Shown here in pieces: positions 29,944 through 38,080 of a DNA stretch of 64,000 bases; the first letter of the stretch is position 1; the number at the start of each line of letters is the position of its first letter. Origin of the DNA: JBBRVW01 sp038246545 (lineage in GTDB: Bacteria > Actinomycetota > Actinomycetes > JACCUZ01); assembly GCA_038246545.1 (NCBI GenBank), contig JBBRVW010000006.1, positions 1 through 64,000 of the forward strand, in the 5' to 3' direction. The position numbers and the translations under genes are program-made. The notes beneath the pieces are model-generated. The model saw only the letters and a list, made by a program, of their open reading frames with translations, did no database searches and was not told the origin of the DNA.

Positions 29944-30731
29944 CGACCGGCCCGCTGCGCGACGACGAAGATCCGCCGGAACGGCAGGACGGTGCCCCAC
30001 TCGCGCGTCGGGTACGTCGGCGCCAGCAGGGCGCGGTAGTCGGCGAGGAACTCCTCGCGCTCCGCCTCGTCGTCGAGGGCCTGCAGGTACGGCCGCAGCC
30101 CGGTGCCCATGACCCAGCGTGCGACGGCGTCCTCGCCGGACAGCACGTGCAGGTAGGTCGTCTCCCACACCTCGACCGAGCAGCCCAGCCCGGCGAGCGT
30201 CTCGAGGTAGGTCTGCGGGGCCTCGACCGCCGGGCGCGCCATCAGCTGGCTGTCGCGGCCACCGAACGCGGCGGCCCAACGCGGCGACGTCGCCACGTCG
30301 GCCATCGCGGTGTGGCTGGGCTCGCCGAAGTTGCCGGGCACCTGGAAGGCCAACCAGCCACCCGGCCGGACCTGCTCGACCAGCCCGGGCAGCAGGTCGA
30401 GGTGACCCGGCACCCACTGCAGGGCCGCGTTGCAGACGACGACGTCGACCGGCTCCGTCGCCCTCCACTCCCGCAGGTCGGCGACCGCGAAACCCACCCG
30501 TCCGGCCGAGTGCTCCCGCTGCGCCTCGGCCACCATCTCCGGCGACGAGTCGAGGCCGTGCACGGTGGCACCGGGCCACCGCTGAGCCAGGGTCACCGTG
30601 AGGTTGCCCGGCCCACAGCCGAGGTCGACGACACCCGCCGGGTTCTCGGCCGGTACCCGCGACAGCAGGTCGTGGAAGGGCCGGCCGCGCTCGGTGGCGA
30701 ACTGGAGGTACTGCTCGGGGTCCCACTGCAC
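29940..30731 (-). CDS. tam: Trans-aconitate 2-methyltransferase
   Basis: 263 residues from GTG 30731. Class I SAM methyltransferase fold beginning WDPEQYLQFATERGRPFHDLLSRV, the Tam signature, followed by motif I VVDLGCGPGNLT, VHGLDSSPEMV and CNAALQWVPGH. Tam methylates trans-aconitate, an inhibitor of aconitase. It is divergent from a marR gene, with two MarR-type palindromes in between, so it is probably derepressed by that regulator's ligand. Its stop overlaps the start of the VOC gene. Confidence 0.88.
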   Translation of the reverse strand: MQWDPEQYLQFATERGRPFHDLLSRVPAENPAGVVDLGCGPGNLTVTLAQRWPGATVHGLDSSPEMVAEAQREHSAGRVGFAVADLREWRATEPVDVVVCNAALQWVPGHLDLLPGLVEQVRPGGWLAFQVPGNFGEPSHTAMADVATSPRWAAAFGGRDSQLMARPAVEAPQTYLETLAGLGCSVEVWETTYLHVLSGEDAVARWVMGTGLRPYLQALDDEAEREEFLADYRALLAPTYPTREWGTVLPFRRIFVVAQRAGR

Positions 30732-30755
30732 GGCTGCCTCCAGGTCTCGTCGAGA

Positions 30756-30817
30756 CGATGAGTCTTGACATCGAGATACTTTGCCGAGCAGGCATCTTGA
30801 TGTCAAGACACTCATCG
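30756..30817. promoter_or_regulatory. Paired MarR-type operators between tam and marR
   Basis: Two boxes, TCTTGACATCGAGA (30763-30776) and TCTTGATGTCAAGA (30796-30809), are 6-bp inverted repeats around a 2-bp centre, typical of MarR sites. They are embedded in a larger imperfect inverted repeat (30756-30772 against 30799-30817, CGATGAGT..CTTGACATC), so both divergent genes face mirror-image sites. Confidence 0.8.
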
Positions 30818-30852
30818 ACGATGATCGCGGGAGTCGTCGGAGGAGGTGTGCG

Positions 30853-31341
30853 GTGCAGGACGAGGTGGACCGGCTGGTCGCCGCCTGGGCGCGCGAGCGC
30901 CCGGACCTCGACGTCGGACCGCTGGAGGTCCTCAGCCGGGTCACCCGGCTGGCCCGGCACCTGGACCGGGCCCGGAGCAGCGCCTTCGAGGCCCACGAGC
31001 TCGAGATCTGGGAGTTCGACGTGCTCGCGGCGCTGCGGCGCGCCGGCCGGCCGTACGTCCTGTCCCCCGGACAGCTGCTCGCCCAGACGATGGTGACCTC
31101 GGGGACCATGACCAACCGGGTGGACCGGCTCGAGCTCCGCGGCCTGGTGCAGCGGCTGCCCGACCCGGCCGACCGCCGTGGCGTCCACGTGCGGCTCACG
31201 CCTCGCGGAAAGGAGCGGGTCGACGCGGCGCTGGCCGACCTGCTGGCCCGCGAGCGCGACCTGCTGGCGACACTCAGCGACAGGGACAGCGAGACGTTGT
31301 CCGGCCTGCTGCGCCGGCTGGTCGCCCCGTTCGAGGAGTAG
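30853..31341 (+). CDS. MarR family transcriptional regulator
   Basis: 162 residues from GTG 30853, with AGGAGG 6 bp upstream. Winged-helix core: FDVLAALRRAGRPYVLSPGQLLAQTMVTSGTMTNRVDRLELRGLVQRLPDPADRRGVHVRLTPRGKERV, including the DxRxxxVxLT wing. The N-terminal helix (EVLSRVTRLARHLDRARSSAFEAHELEIWEFD) supports the dimer. Divergent from tam and the VOC gene with two palindromic operators between, so it likely represses itself and that pair. Confidence 0.92.
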   Translation: MQDEVDRLVAAWARERPDLDVGPLEVLSRVTRLARHLDRARSSAFEAHELEIWEFDVLAALRRAGRPYVLSPGQLLAQTMVTSGTMTNRVDRLELRGLVQRLPDPADRRGVHVRLTPRGKERVDAALADLLARERDLLATLSDRDSETLSGLLRRLVAPFEE

Positions 31342-31410
31342 GGCCTCAGTCCGCGACCTGTGCGGGCAGCCCGGCGCCGAGCCCGAGCAACCGCGCGTCC
31401 CACCTCGGCC

Positions 31411-32103
31411 TCACGCGGCGAGGAAGCGACCCTCGCGCAGCACGGGTACGACGTCGCTCACGTCGACCTCGGCAGCGAGCCGGACGTCCTCGGCGAACCC
31501 GCGCTCCACCAGCTCGATGCCCGAGGGGCACAGCTCGAGCGGGCGCAGCGACCGGAAGGCCAGCGCGGCCACCTCCGCCTCTGGCGTCAGCTGCATCGAG
31601 GGGTTGCGGCCGACCAGCCGGTCGACCACCCCACCCGCGCCCACCAGGTCCTCGTACGCCGGTCGCAGCGAGCCGTCGCCCCAGCGCTCGCCGGCCGGCA
31701 CGAGAGCGATCCGGTCGAACGAGTCGAGGTAGCGAGCCACGGCGGCGGCGTTGCGCAGGCAGCCGGCCACCACGGGGATCTCGCCGTTGACGGCCGCGAA
31801 GGCGATCGACGAGCCGTTCGGTGACGGCAGGACGAGCCGGGTGCCGTGGTCGACCTCCAGCAGGCTGGCGGGCGAGAGCGTCAGGCCCTCGTGCGAGCTG
31901 CGGTTGCCGGCGAGCACCGCGTCGATGTCGCGCGCGAGCTGGCGGGCGGCCTCGCCGCCGGTGTGCGGCCAGACCCGGGCGCCGCGCTCGATCGCGATCG
32001 TCAGCGCCGTCGAGAACGACAGCACGTCGACCACGACGACGACGTCGCTGCGCTCGGACAGCGTGCGGGCACCGAGCGGTCCCCACTCCAGCGCGACCGG
32101 CAT
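31411..32103 (-). CDS. 2-phosphosulfolactate phosphatase-like protein (ComB family)
   Basis: 230 residues from ATG 32103. ComB pattern: RSDVVVVVDVLSFSTALTIAIERGA near residue 20, AGNRSSHEGLTLSPASLL, LVLPSPNGSSIAFAA and AGCLRNAAAVARYL. ComB hydrolyses 2-phosphosulfolactate in coenzyme M synthesis; coenzyme M is not expected in most actinomycetes, so a related 2-phosphoglycolate-type or sulfonate role is possible. It has a leaderless-type promoter and no obvious operon partner. Confidence 0.82.
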   Translation of the reverse strand: MPVALEWGPLGARTLSERSDVVVVVDVLSFSTALTIAIERGARVWPHTGGEAARQLARDIDAVLAGNRSSHEGLTLSPASLLEVDHGTRLVLPSPNGSSIAFAAVNGEIPVVAGCLRNAAAVARYLDSFDRIALVPAGERWGDGSLRPAYEDLVGAGGVVDRLVGRNPSMQLTPEAEVAALAFRSLRPLELCPSGIELVERGFAEDVRLAAEVDVSDVVPVLREGRFLAA

Positions 32104-32110
32104 GCGCCGG

Positions 32111-32116
32111 AGCGTA
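32111..32116 (-). promoter_or_regulatory. Probable -10 element for leaderless comB-like mRNA
   Basis: TACGCT on the minus strand, 7 bp before the ATG at 32103. A small CGGTCC-G-GGACCG inverted repeat lies a further 10 bp upstream. The remainder of 32104-32242 shows no gene. Confidence 0.45.
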
Positions 32117-32242
32117 CGCGGTGGAGGTCGGTCCGGGACCGTGAGATGGCCAAGACCGTGCACGCGCACCATCCGCGGCGGCCGGAGGGACCGGCCGGTC
32201 CACCGGGAGGTACGACCGGCCCGCCGGCGTGGGCGGCCGGCG

Positions 32243-34057
32243 TCAGTCGATGTCGGTGAGCTCGGCGAGCTCCAGCCAGCGCTCCTCGAGCGAGGACCGT
32301 TCGTCGTGCAGCGCACGGAGGTCGGTGTCCAGCGCGGTCACCGCCTGGTGGTCGGCCGCTGACGCGGCCATCCGATCGTGCAGCCGGGTCTCCCGGTCGC
32401 CGAGCGTCTTGAGCTGCCGGTCCAGCCGCGCCAGCTCCTTGCGGGCGGCCCGCGTCGTCGCGGCGTCCGGCACCGCCGTACCCCCGTTCGCCGTAGACGT
32501 GTCGGCCGGAGGCACCGGGATGCCGGCGTCTCCGGCTGACACGTTGCGGGTGGCACGGCGGAGGGCCAGGTACTCGTCGACGCCGCCGGGCAGGTCGCGC
32601 AGTGCGCCGTCACCGAGCAGCGCGACCGTGCGGTCGCACACCCGCTCGAGGAAGTAGCGGTCGTGCGACACCACCAACAGGGTCCCGGCCCAGCCGTCGA
32701 GCAGGTCCTCGAGCGCCGTCAGCGTGTCGATGTCGAGGTCGTTGGTCGGCTCGTCGAGCAGCAGCACGTTGGGCTCGTCCATCAGCAGCCGGAGCAGCTG
32801 CAGCCGCCGGCGCTCGCCGCCGGACAGCTCACCGACCGGGGTCCACTGGGCGTTGCCGACGAAACCGAACCGCTCGCACATCTGCGTCGCGGTGATCGTG
32901 CGGCCCTTCGCGAGGTCGACCTCGCGGCGCACCGACTCGACCGCCTCGAGCACCCGCAGCGCGGGGTCCAGCTCGACGACGTCCTGCGAGAGGTACGCCG
33001 GCCGCACGGTCACGCCGCGCACGACCCGGCCGGCGCTCGGCGCGAGGTCGCCGACGAGCAGCCGCAGCAGTGTCGTCTTGCCGGACCCGTTGACCCCGGC
33101 GACGCCGAGCCGGTCACCCGGGCCGAGCTGCCACGTGAGCTGGTCGAGCAGCACCCGGCCACCGACCTCGACGGTCGCGTCGACGACGTCGTAGACCGTG
33201 CGGCCGAGGCGGGCGCTGGCGAACTTCACCAGCTCGACGCTGTTCCTGGGCTCCGGCTCGTCGGCGATGAGTGCGTTCGCGGCGTCGATGCGGAACCGGG
33301 GCTTCGACGTGCGGGCCGGCGGTCCGCGCCGCAACCAGGCGAGCTCCTTGCGCACCAGGTTGGCCCGCCGGGAGTCCTCGGACGCGGCGATCCGGTTGCG
33401 CTCTGCGCGCGCCAGGACGTACGCCGAGTAGCCGCCGTCGTACTGGTGCACCGCACCGCCCTGCACCTCCCAGGTCCGGTCGCACACCTCGTCGAGGAAC
33501 CAGCGGTCGTGGGTGACGACCACGAGCGCCTCGCGCCGCGCGACGAGGTGGCGGGCCAGCCAGTCGATGCCCTCGACGTCGAGGTGGTTGGTGGGTTCGT
33601 CCAGGACGAGCAGGTCGTGGTCGCCGACCAGAGCCCTGGCCAGCGCGACCCGCCGACGCTCACCGCCGGACATCGGGCCCACGACCCGGTCGAGCACGGC
33701 ATCGAGGTCGGCGCGGCCGCCGAACAGCCCCGTGAGCACGTCGCGGACCCGGGCGTCGGCCGCCCACTCGTGCGCCGGACCGTCGCCCACGACGAGCGAG
33801 CGGACGGTGGCCGTCGGGTCGAGGTCGTCGCGCTGGCCCACCTCCGCCACCCGCAGGCCGCCGGCGTGGGTGACCCGGCCGGTGTCCGGCGCCTCCCGCC
33901 GCATGAGCAGCCGCAACAGCGTGGACTTGCCATCGCCGTTGCGCCCCACCACGCCGGTGCGGTCGCCGTCGCCCACACCGAGCGAGACGCCGTCGAGCAG
34001 GACCCGGGTTCCGTAGCCCTTGCCGACCGCCTCGAGGTTGACGAGGTTGCGCGCCAT
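32243..34057 (-). CDS. ABC-F family ATPase (Uup/EttA type)
   Basis: 604 residues with two ABC domains and no membrane segments. Domain 1: Walker A GRNGDGKST, signature MSGGERRRVALARAL, Walker B LLVLDEPTNHLD. Domain 2: GVNGSGKTT, LSGGERRRLQLLRLL, VLLLDEPTNDLD. The inter-domain linker (about 235-285) and a C-terminal coiled coil (about 535-600: RKELARLDRQLKTLGDRETRLHDRM) fit the Uup branch, which binds ribosomes or branched DNA. Resistance-type ABC-F proteins are an alternative but usually have longer linkers. It follows ispE by 7 bp and closes the rpfB-rsmA-ispE run. Confidence 0.92.
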   Translation of the reverse strand: MARNLVNLEAVGKGYGTRVLLDGVSLGVGDGDRTGVVGRNGDGKSTLLRLLMRREAPDTGRVTHAGGLRVAEVGQRDDLDPTATVRSLVVGDGPAHEWAADARVRDVLTGLFGGRADLDAVLDRVVGPMSGGERRRVALARALVGDHDLLVLDEPTNHLDVEGIDWLARHLVARREALVVVTHDRWFLDEVCDRTWEVQGGAVHQYDGGYSAYVLARAERNRIAASEDSRRANLVRKELAWLRRGPPARTSKPRFRIDAANALIADEPEPRNSVELVKFASARLGRTVYDVVDATVEVGGRVLLDQLTWQLGPGDRLGVAGVNGSGKTTLLRLLVGDLAPSAGRVVRGVTVRPAYLSQDVVELDPALRVLEAVESVRREVDLAKGRTITATQMCERFGFVGNAQWTPVGELSGGERRRLQLLRLLMDEPNVLLLDEPTNDLDIDTLTALEDLLDGWAGTLLVVSHDRYFLERVCDRTVALLGDGALRDLPGGVDEYLALRRATRNVSAGDAGIPVPPADTSTANGGTAVPDAATTRAARKELARLDRQLKTLGDRETRLHDRMAASAADHQAVTALDTDLRALHDERSSLEERWLELAELTDID

Positions 34058-34064
34058 CTCCGGC

Positions 34065-34976
34065 TCAGGCCCCGACGACCCGGGCGCCGGCGACCGGGCC
34101 GTAGGCCCGCCGGACCGACCGGCAGGTGCCCGTCGCGGACAGCGCGACCGCGATGTCGATGGCGTGCTCCTTGCCGAGCGCCAGGAAGACGACGCTGGGT
34201 CCGCTGCCCGAGACCTGGCCCCCGAGGGCGCCGGCCTGCGCGCCGGTCCGCAGGGTCTCCCGGAGCTCCGGCCGCAGCGAGCAGGCGGCGTCCTCGAGGT
34301 CGTTGTGCAGCGCGGCGCCGAGCGCGACGGCGTCCCCCGCGCGCAGGGCCGCCATCAACGCGTCGGAGACCCGGGGCTCGAGAACCGCGAGGTCGCCGCG
34401 CAGGCGGTCGCACTCGGCGTACACGGTGGGGGTCGAGAGACCACCGTCGGCGACGGCCACCACCCACTCGAACCGGCCGCGGGCCAGCACCGGGGTGAGC
34501 ACCTCGCCGCGGCCGGTGCCCAGCGCGGTGCCGCCGACGAGCGAGAACGGCACGTCGCTCCCCAGCTCGCCGGCGATCTCGAGCAGCTCGGTGCGGGCGA
34601 GCCCGGTCTGCCACAGGGCGTCGCAGGCCACCAGCGCTGCGGCCGCGTCGGCGCTGCCGCCGGCCATGCCACCCGCGACCGGGATCGCCTTGGTGAGGTG
34701 CAGGCGCGCCCGCGGCTCGACGCCGGCGCGCTCCGCCAGGGCCAGCGCGGCGGCCACCGCGAGGTTCGAGGCGTCCTGCGGGACGTCGTCCAGCGGCAGG
34801 CCGTCGGCGGTGGTGACACTGATGGTGAGGTCGTCGCCGTCGGCCGCGACGAGCTCGTCGTGCAGCGAGATCGCGTGGTAGGCCGTCGCCACGTCGTGGA
34901 AGCCGTCCGGCCGCGGCGCGCCGACGGCGAGACCGAGGTTGACCTTGGCGGGCGCACGCACGGTCACCGAGGTCAT
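34065..34976 (-). CDS. ispE: 4-(cytidine 5'-diphospho)-2-C-methyl-D-erythritol kinase
   Basis: 303 residues, GHMP kinase. Phosphorylates CDP-methylerythritol in the MEP isoprenoid pathway. Motifs: VRAPAKVNLGLAVG at the N-terminus (substrate Lys), the ATP loop PVAGGMAGGSADAAAAL near residue 98, SDVPFSLVGGTALGTGRGE and GSGPSVVFL. It follows rsmA by 27 bp and also has its own TAGGGT promoter element, so it may be transcribed both as part of the operon and alone. Confidence 0.97.
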   Translation of the reverse strand: MTSVTVRAPAKVNLGLAVGAPRPDGFHDVATAYHAISLHDELVAADGDDLTISVTTADGLPLDDVPQDASNLAVAAALALAERAGVEPRARLHLTKAIPVAGGMAGGSADAAAALVACDALWQTGLARTELLEIAGELGSDVPFSLVGGTALGTGRGEVLTPVLARGRFEWVVAVADGGLSTPTVYAECDRLRGDLAVLEPRVSDALMAALRAGDAVALGAALHNDLEDAACSLRPELRETLRTGAQAGALGGQVSGSGPSVVFLALGKEHAIDIAVALSATGTCRSVRRAYGPVAGARVVGA

Positions 34977-34983
34977 GACCCTG

Positions 34984-34989
34984 ACCCTA
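34984..34989 (-). promoter_or_regulatory. Probable -10 element for leaderless ispE mRNA
   Basis: TAGGGT on the minus strand, 7 bp before the ATG at 34976. No Shine-Dalgarno is evident in the intervening CAGGGTC. Confidence 0.45.
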
Positions 34990-35003
34990 TGAGGGCGGCG
35001 GTG

Positions 35004-35867
35004 TCACCTGGGCGGACGGTGCGCCGCCAGCCGGGCGAACTCCTCGACCCCGAGCGCCTCGCCGCGGGTCCGGGGGTCGATGCCGGCGGCCCGCAGCGCC
35101 GCCTCGGCCGCGTCGGCGGAGCCGGCCCAGCAGGCCAGTGCCGCTCGCAACGTCTTGCGCCGCTGGCCGAAGGCAGCGTCCACCGCGGCGAACACGTCGG
35201 TGCGCGAGGCCGTCGTCGCCGGCGGGTCGCGCCGGGTCATGGCCACCAGCCCGGAGTCGACGTTGGGCGCCGGCCAGAAGACGGTGCGGCCGACCGAGCC
35301 GGCCCTGCGCACGTCGGCGTACCAGGCGGCCTTGACCGAGGGCACGCCGTAGACCTTGCTGCCCGGCGGCGCGGCGAGCCGGTCGGCCACCTCGGCCTGC
35401 ACCATGACCAGCACCCGGCGCAGGGTCGGGAGCCGCTGCAGCAGGTGCAGCAGCACCGGGACCGAGATGTTGTAAGGCAGGTTGGCGACCAGCGCCGTCG
35501 GCGCCGCACCGGGCAGGTCCGGCAGCCGCAGTGCGTCGGCGACCACGACCGTGAGCCGCCCGGCGTACGCCGGCGCGTGCCGGGCGATCGTGCTGGGCAG
35601 CTCGGCGGCGAGCAGCGGATCGATCTCGACGGCCGTCACCGAGGCGACCTCCGGCAGCAGCGCAAGGGTCAGCGAGCCGAGTCCGGGCCCCACCTCGAGG
35701 ACGTGGTCGTCGGGACCCACCGCGGCGGTACGCACGACCCGGCGCACGGTGTTGGGGTCGATGACGAAGTTCTGGCCGAGCATCTTGGTCGGCCGGGTAC
35801 CGAGCCGGGCGGCGAGGGCGCGCACCTCGGCCGGCCCGAGCAGGGCCGGCACGGCCTCCGGTGCCAT
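35004..35867 (-). CDS. rsmA: 16S rRNA dimethyladenosine transferase (A1518/A1519)
   Basis: 287 residues from ATG 35867. RsmA/KsgA dimethylates two adenines near the 3' end of 16S rRNA late in 30S assembly. Motifs: KMLGQNFVIDPNTVRRVV, SAM motif I LEVGPGLGSLT, EIDPLLAAEL, and catalytic NLPYNISVPVL, then WPAPNVDSGLV and FGQRRKTLRAAL. It starts 17 bp after rpfB, the usual actinobacterial arrangement. Confidence 0.97.
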   Translation of the reverse strand: MAPEAVPALLGPAEVRALAARLGTRPTKMLGQNFVIDPNTVRRVVRTAAVGPDDHVLEVGPGLGSLTLALLPEVASVTAVEIDPLLAAELPSTIARHAPAYAGRLTVVVADALRLPDLPGAAPTALVANLPYNISVPVLLHLLQRLPTLRRVLVMVQAEVADRLAAPPGSKVYGVPSVKAAWYADVRRAGSVGRTVFWPAPNVDSGLVAMTRRDPPATTASRTDVFAAVDAAFGQRRKTLRAALACWAGSADAAEAALRAAGIDPRTRGEALGVEEFARLAAHRPPR

Positions 35868-35884
35868 GGGTTCGGCGCCCCGCG

Positions 35885-37042
35885 TCAGATGAAGAGGTTG
35901 CGGCCGCAGACCGGCCACTGCCCGGCGCCGCTGCGGTTGTAGAGGATCTGCGCCCGGTAGGTCTGCTCCGAGGAGCTCGCATCCGTCGGCAGACCGACCC
36001 CGCCGACGGCGTGCCAGGTGCTCTCCATGAACTGGTACAGCCCGTAGAACGGCCCCGCCGAGTTGTAGGCCCGAGGGTTGCCGCTCGACTCGCAGTTGGC
36101 CAGCGCCGCCCAGTTGAGCCCGTCGGCCGTGGGGGTGTTCTCGGGTCGCTTCTTGGTGCCGACGAGCACGACCTCGGTGACCGGGTCCTTCGCGATCTCC
36201 TTGGTCACCAGGGTGCGGGAGTCGAGCTTGTCGTCGAGGTAGGTCTCGCGGAAGGTGCGCGCCTCGATGCCGACCTTGCCCTGCTCGAGCACCTTGGTCT
36301 CGCCCTGGTAGAGCTCGTCGCTCTTCTGCTTCACGGTGTCGAACCGGATCGGGCGCTCCTCCACCACCCGCTTGCCGTCGACCCGGGTCACGGCCACGAC
36401 CTGCTCGGCGTACGGCTGGGCGGTCAGGTCGGTCGACGCGCGGTCCTGCGTGCGCAGCCGGACACCGGACTCGGCCAAGGCGCCCCGCACCGTCGTGGCG
36501 GTGGTGGTCACCTCGTGCCGGTCGCCGTCGGCGAGGAAGGTCAGGTGGTGCGGCAGCCGGACGTCGAGCTCGAGGCCGCCGCGGGTGATCCGCCGGCTGC
36601 GGGACGCCGACACCCAGGCGCCGTCGGCACGGACCCCCAGGAGCAGCAACGCCTCGGACACGGTGCGGCCGGTGGTCCACACCGTGCGGGTGCGGCCGTC
36701 GACGGTGAGCAGGACCGGCCGGCCGTACCGCACCACCACCGTGTCGCCGTCGGTGAGGGCGGAGCCGGGCGCCGGGCTGACGAGGTCGTGCACCTGGTCG
36801 TAGGTGACGCCCTCGCTGTCGAGCAGGTCGCCGACGGTGCGGGCGTAGCCGTGCACCTGGCGCTCCCTGCCGTCGACCGAGACCGTGACGGTCTTGTCGA
36901 GCCGGACGAACGCCGTGGTGCCCGCGACCAGGGCCAGCACGACGGCCACCTGGAGCAGCAGGGTGGGCCCGCTGGTCAGCGCGGACCGCAGCAGGGACCG
37001 CTGGGGTCCTGCCGAGTGCCGACCCCGTGGCTGCCCGCTCAT
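35885..37042 (-). CDS. rpfB: Resuscitation-promoting factor RpfB-type cell-wall glycosidase
   Basis: 385 residues from ATG 37042. Signal anchor (about 20-45, LLLQVAVVLALVAGTTAFV), three DUF348 repeats (each with a V-x-V-x-x-x-G-R-x-R type start), one G5 domain (IRFDTVKQKSDELYQGETKV ... RTLVTKEI), and a C-terminal Rpf transglycosylase-like domain with LNWAALANCESSGNP (catalytic Glu), GLYQFMESTWHAVGG and WPVCGRNLF. It would cleave peptidoglycan outside the cell to promote regrowth. Two strong inverted repeats fill its upstream region (37122-37200). No c-di-AMP riboswitch was recognised there, although many rpf genes have one. Confidence 0.95.
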   Translation of the reverse strand: MSGQPRGRHSAGPQRSLLRSALTSGPTLLLQVAVVLALVAGTTAFVRLDKTVTVSVDGRERQVHGYARTVGDLLDSEGVTYDQVHDLVSPAPGSALTDGDTVVVRYGRPVLLTVDGRTRTVWTTGRTVSEALLLLGVRADGAWVSASRSRRITRGGLELDVRLPHHLTFLADGDRHEVTTTATTVRGALAESGVRLRTQDRASTDLTAQPYAEQVVAVTRVDGKRVVEERPIRFDTVKQKSDELYQGETKVLEQGKVGIEARTFRETYLDDKLDSRTLVTKEIAKDPVTEVVLVGTKKRPENTPTADGLNWAALANCESSGNPRAYNSAGPFYGLYQFMESTWHAVGGVGLPTDASSSEQTYRAQILYNRSGAGQWPVCGRNLFI

Positions 37043-37121
37043 AAGCCGCCGACGGTACCCGCCGCTTTCGGGCAACGGCAACACGAGTCCCAGATGTCAC
37101 ACGCTGCGAACGGCCCGGCAG

Positions 37122-37165
37122 TACCGCGGCTTTCCCGGGTCAACCGTGGCGTGCAAGCCGCGGTA
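37122..37165 (-). promoter_or_regulatory. Stem-loop in the rpfB upstream region
   Basis: Arms TACCGCGGCTT (37122-37132) and AAGCCGCGGTA (37155-37165), 11 perfect pairs with a 22-base loop containing CCCGGG. It lies about 80 bp before the rpfB ATG. It could be leader RNA structure or an operator. Confidence 0.6.
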
Positions 37166-37168
37166 GGG

Positions 37169-37200
37169 CCGAGTTGATCACGGTTCCGTGATCAACTCGG
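37169..37200. terminator. 32-bp palindrome after tatD
   Basis: CCGAGTTGATCACGG (37169-37183), centre TT, CCGTGATCAACTCGG (37186-37200): fifteen perfect pairs ending one base before the tatD stop codon. It probably ends tatD transcription before rpfB; it shares the GATCACG core with palindromes at 16154 and 16213. Confidence 0.65.
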
Positions 37201-37201
37201 G

Positions 37202-38080
37202 CTACCAGGGGCCGAAGGCAGCGTCGGTGGCGGCGGCGACCGAGGTGGCCATCGTGTCCTCGCCGACGCCCTTGACCGCGGCCATCGCCCTCAGGGTGTG
37301 CGGGACGAGGTACGACGCGTTCGGCCGGCCGCGGTAGGGGACTGGCGTGAGGTACGGCGCGTCGGTCTCGACGAGCAGCCGCTCGATCGGCGCCACCGCG
37401 AGCGCGGCGCGCAGTCCGTCGGCGTTCTTGAAGGTGACGGTGCCGGCGAACGAGAGGTACCAGCCGCGCCGCGCGCAGTGCTCGGCCATCGCGGCGTCGC
37501 CGGAGAAGCAGTGGAAGACGACGCGGTCCGGCGCGCCGGCGTCCTCGAGCACCCGGAGGACGTCGTCGTGGGCATCGCGGTCGTGGATGACCAGCGCCTT
37601 GCCGTGCCGCTTGGCGAGCTCGATGTGCGCGCGGAAGGACGCCTCCTGGTCGGCGCGGCCCCCGGGTCCGGTGCGGAAGTGGTCGAGCCCGGTCTCGCCC
37701 ACCGCCCGCACCACCGGGTCGGCCGCGAGCGCGTCGATCTCCGCGAGCGCCTCGTCGAGCGTCCCGGCCGCGGCGAGCAACGGCGCCTCGTTGGGGTGCA
37801 GGGCCACGCCGGCCACCAGCCCGTCGTACCGCCGGGCCGTCTCCACGGCCCAGCGGGCGCCGGGCAGGTCGCAGCCGATCTGCACGATCCGCGGTACCCC
37901 CACAGCCGCCGAGGCCGCCAGGGCCGCGTCCACGGACAGCCAGTCGTCGGGCGGGTCGGCGATGTCGAGGTGGCAGTGCGAGTCGGCCACGGGCACCCGG
38001 AGCGGGTCCGGTGCCGGTGGCCGCTCGCGCCGTCCGCTGACCCCGCCGCCCCGCGCCCGGGTGGGCCCGGGCTCGCTCAC
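37202..38080 (-). CDS. tatD: TatD family metal-dependent deoxyribonuclease
   Basis: 292 residues from GTG 38080, which overlaps the metG TGA (GTGA). TIM-barrel metallohydrolase with DSHCHLDIAD (metal His pair), AVGETGLDHFR, VIHDRDAHDDVL, VFHCFSGD and LLVETDAPYLTPVPYRG. TatD enzymes are 3'-5' exonucleases for single-stranded DNA/RNA linked to oxidative DNA repair. The first ~28 residues are a Pro/Arg-rich extension. Same order (metG-tatD-rpfB) as Rv1007c-Rv1009. Confidence 0.94.
   Translation of the reverse strand: MSEPGPTRARGGGVSGRRERPPAPDPLRVPVADSHCHLDIADPPDDWLSVDAALAASAAVGVPRIVQIGCDLPGARWAVETARRYDGLVAGVALHPNEAPLLAAAGTLDEALAEIDALAADPVVRAVGETGLDHFRTGPGGRADQEASFRAHIELAKRHGKALVIHDRDAHDDVLRVLEDAGAPDRVVFHCFSGDAAMAEHCARRGWYLSFAGTVTFKNADGLRAALAVAPIERLLVETDAPYLTPVPYRGRPNASYLVPHTLRAMAAVKGVGEDTMATSVAAATDAAFGPW

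Noticed and set aside
37043..37201. ydaO-type c-di-AMP riboswitch upstream of rpfB
   Set aside because: Expected conserved segments were not found; two simple inverted repeats explain the structure seen.
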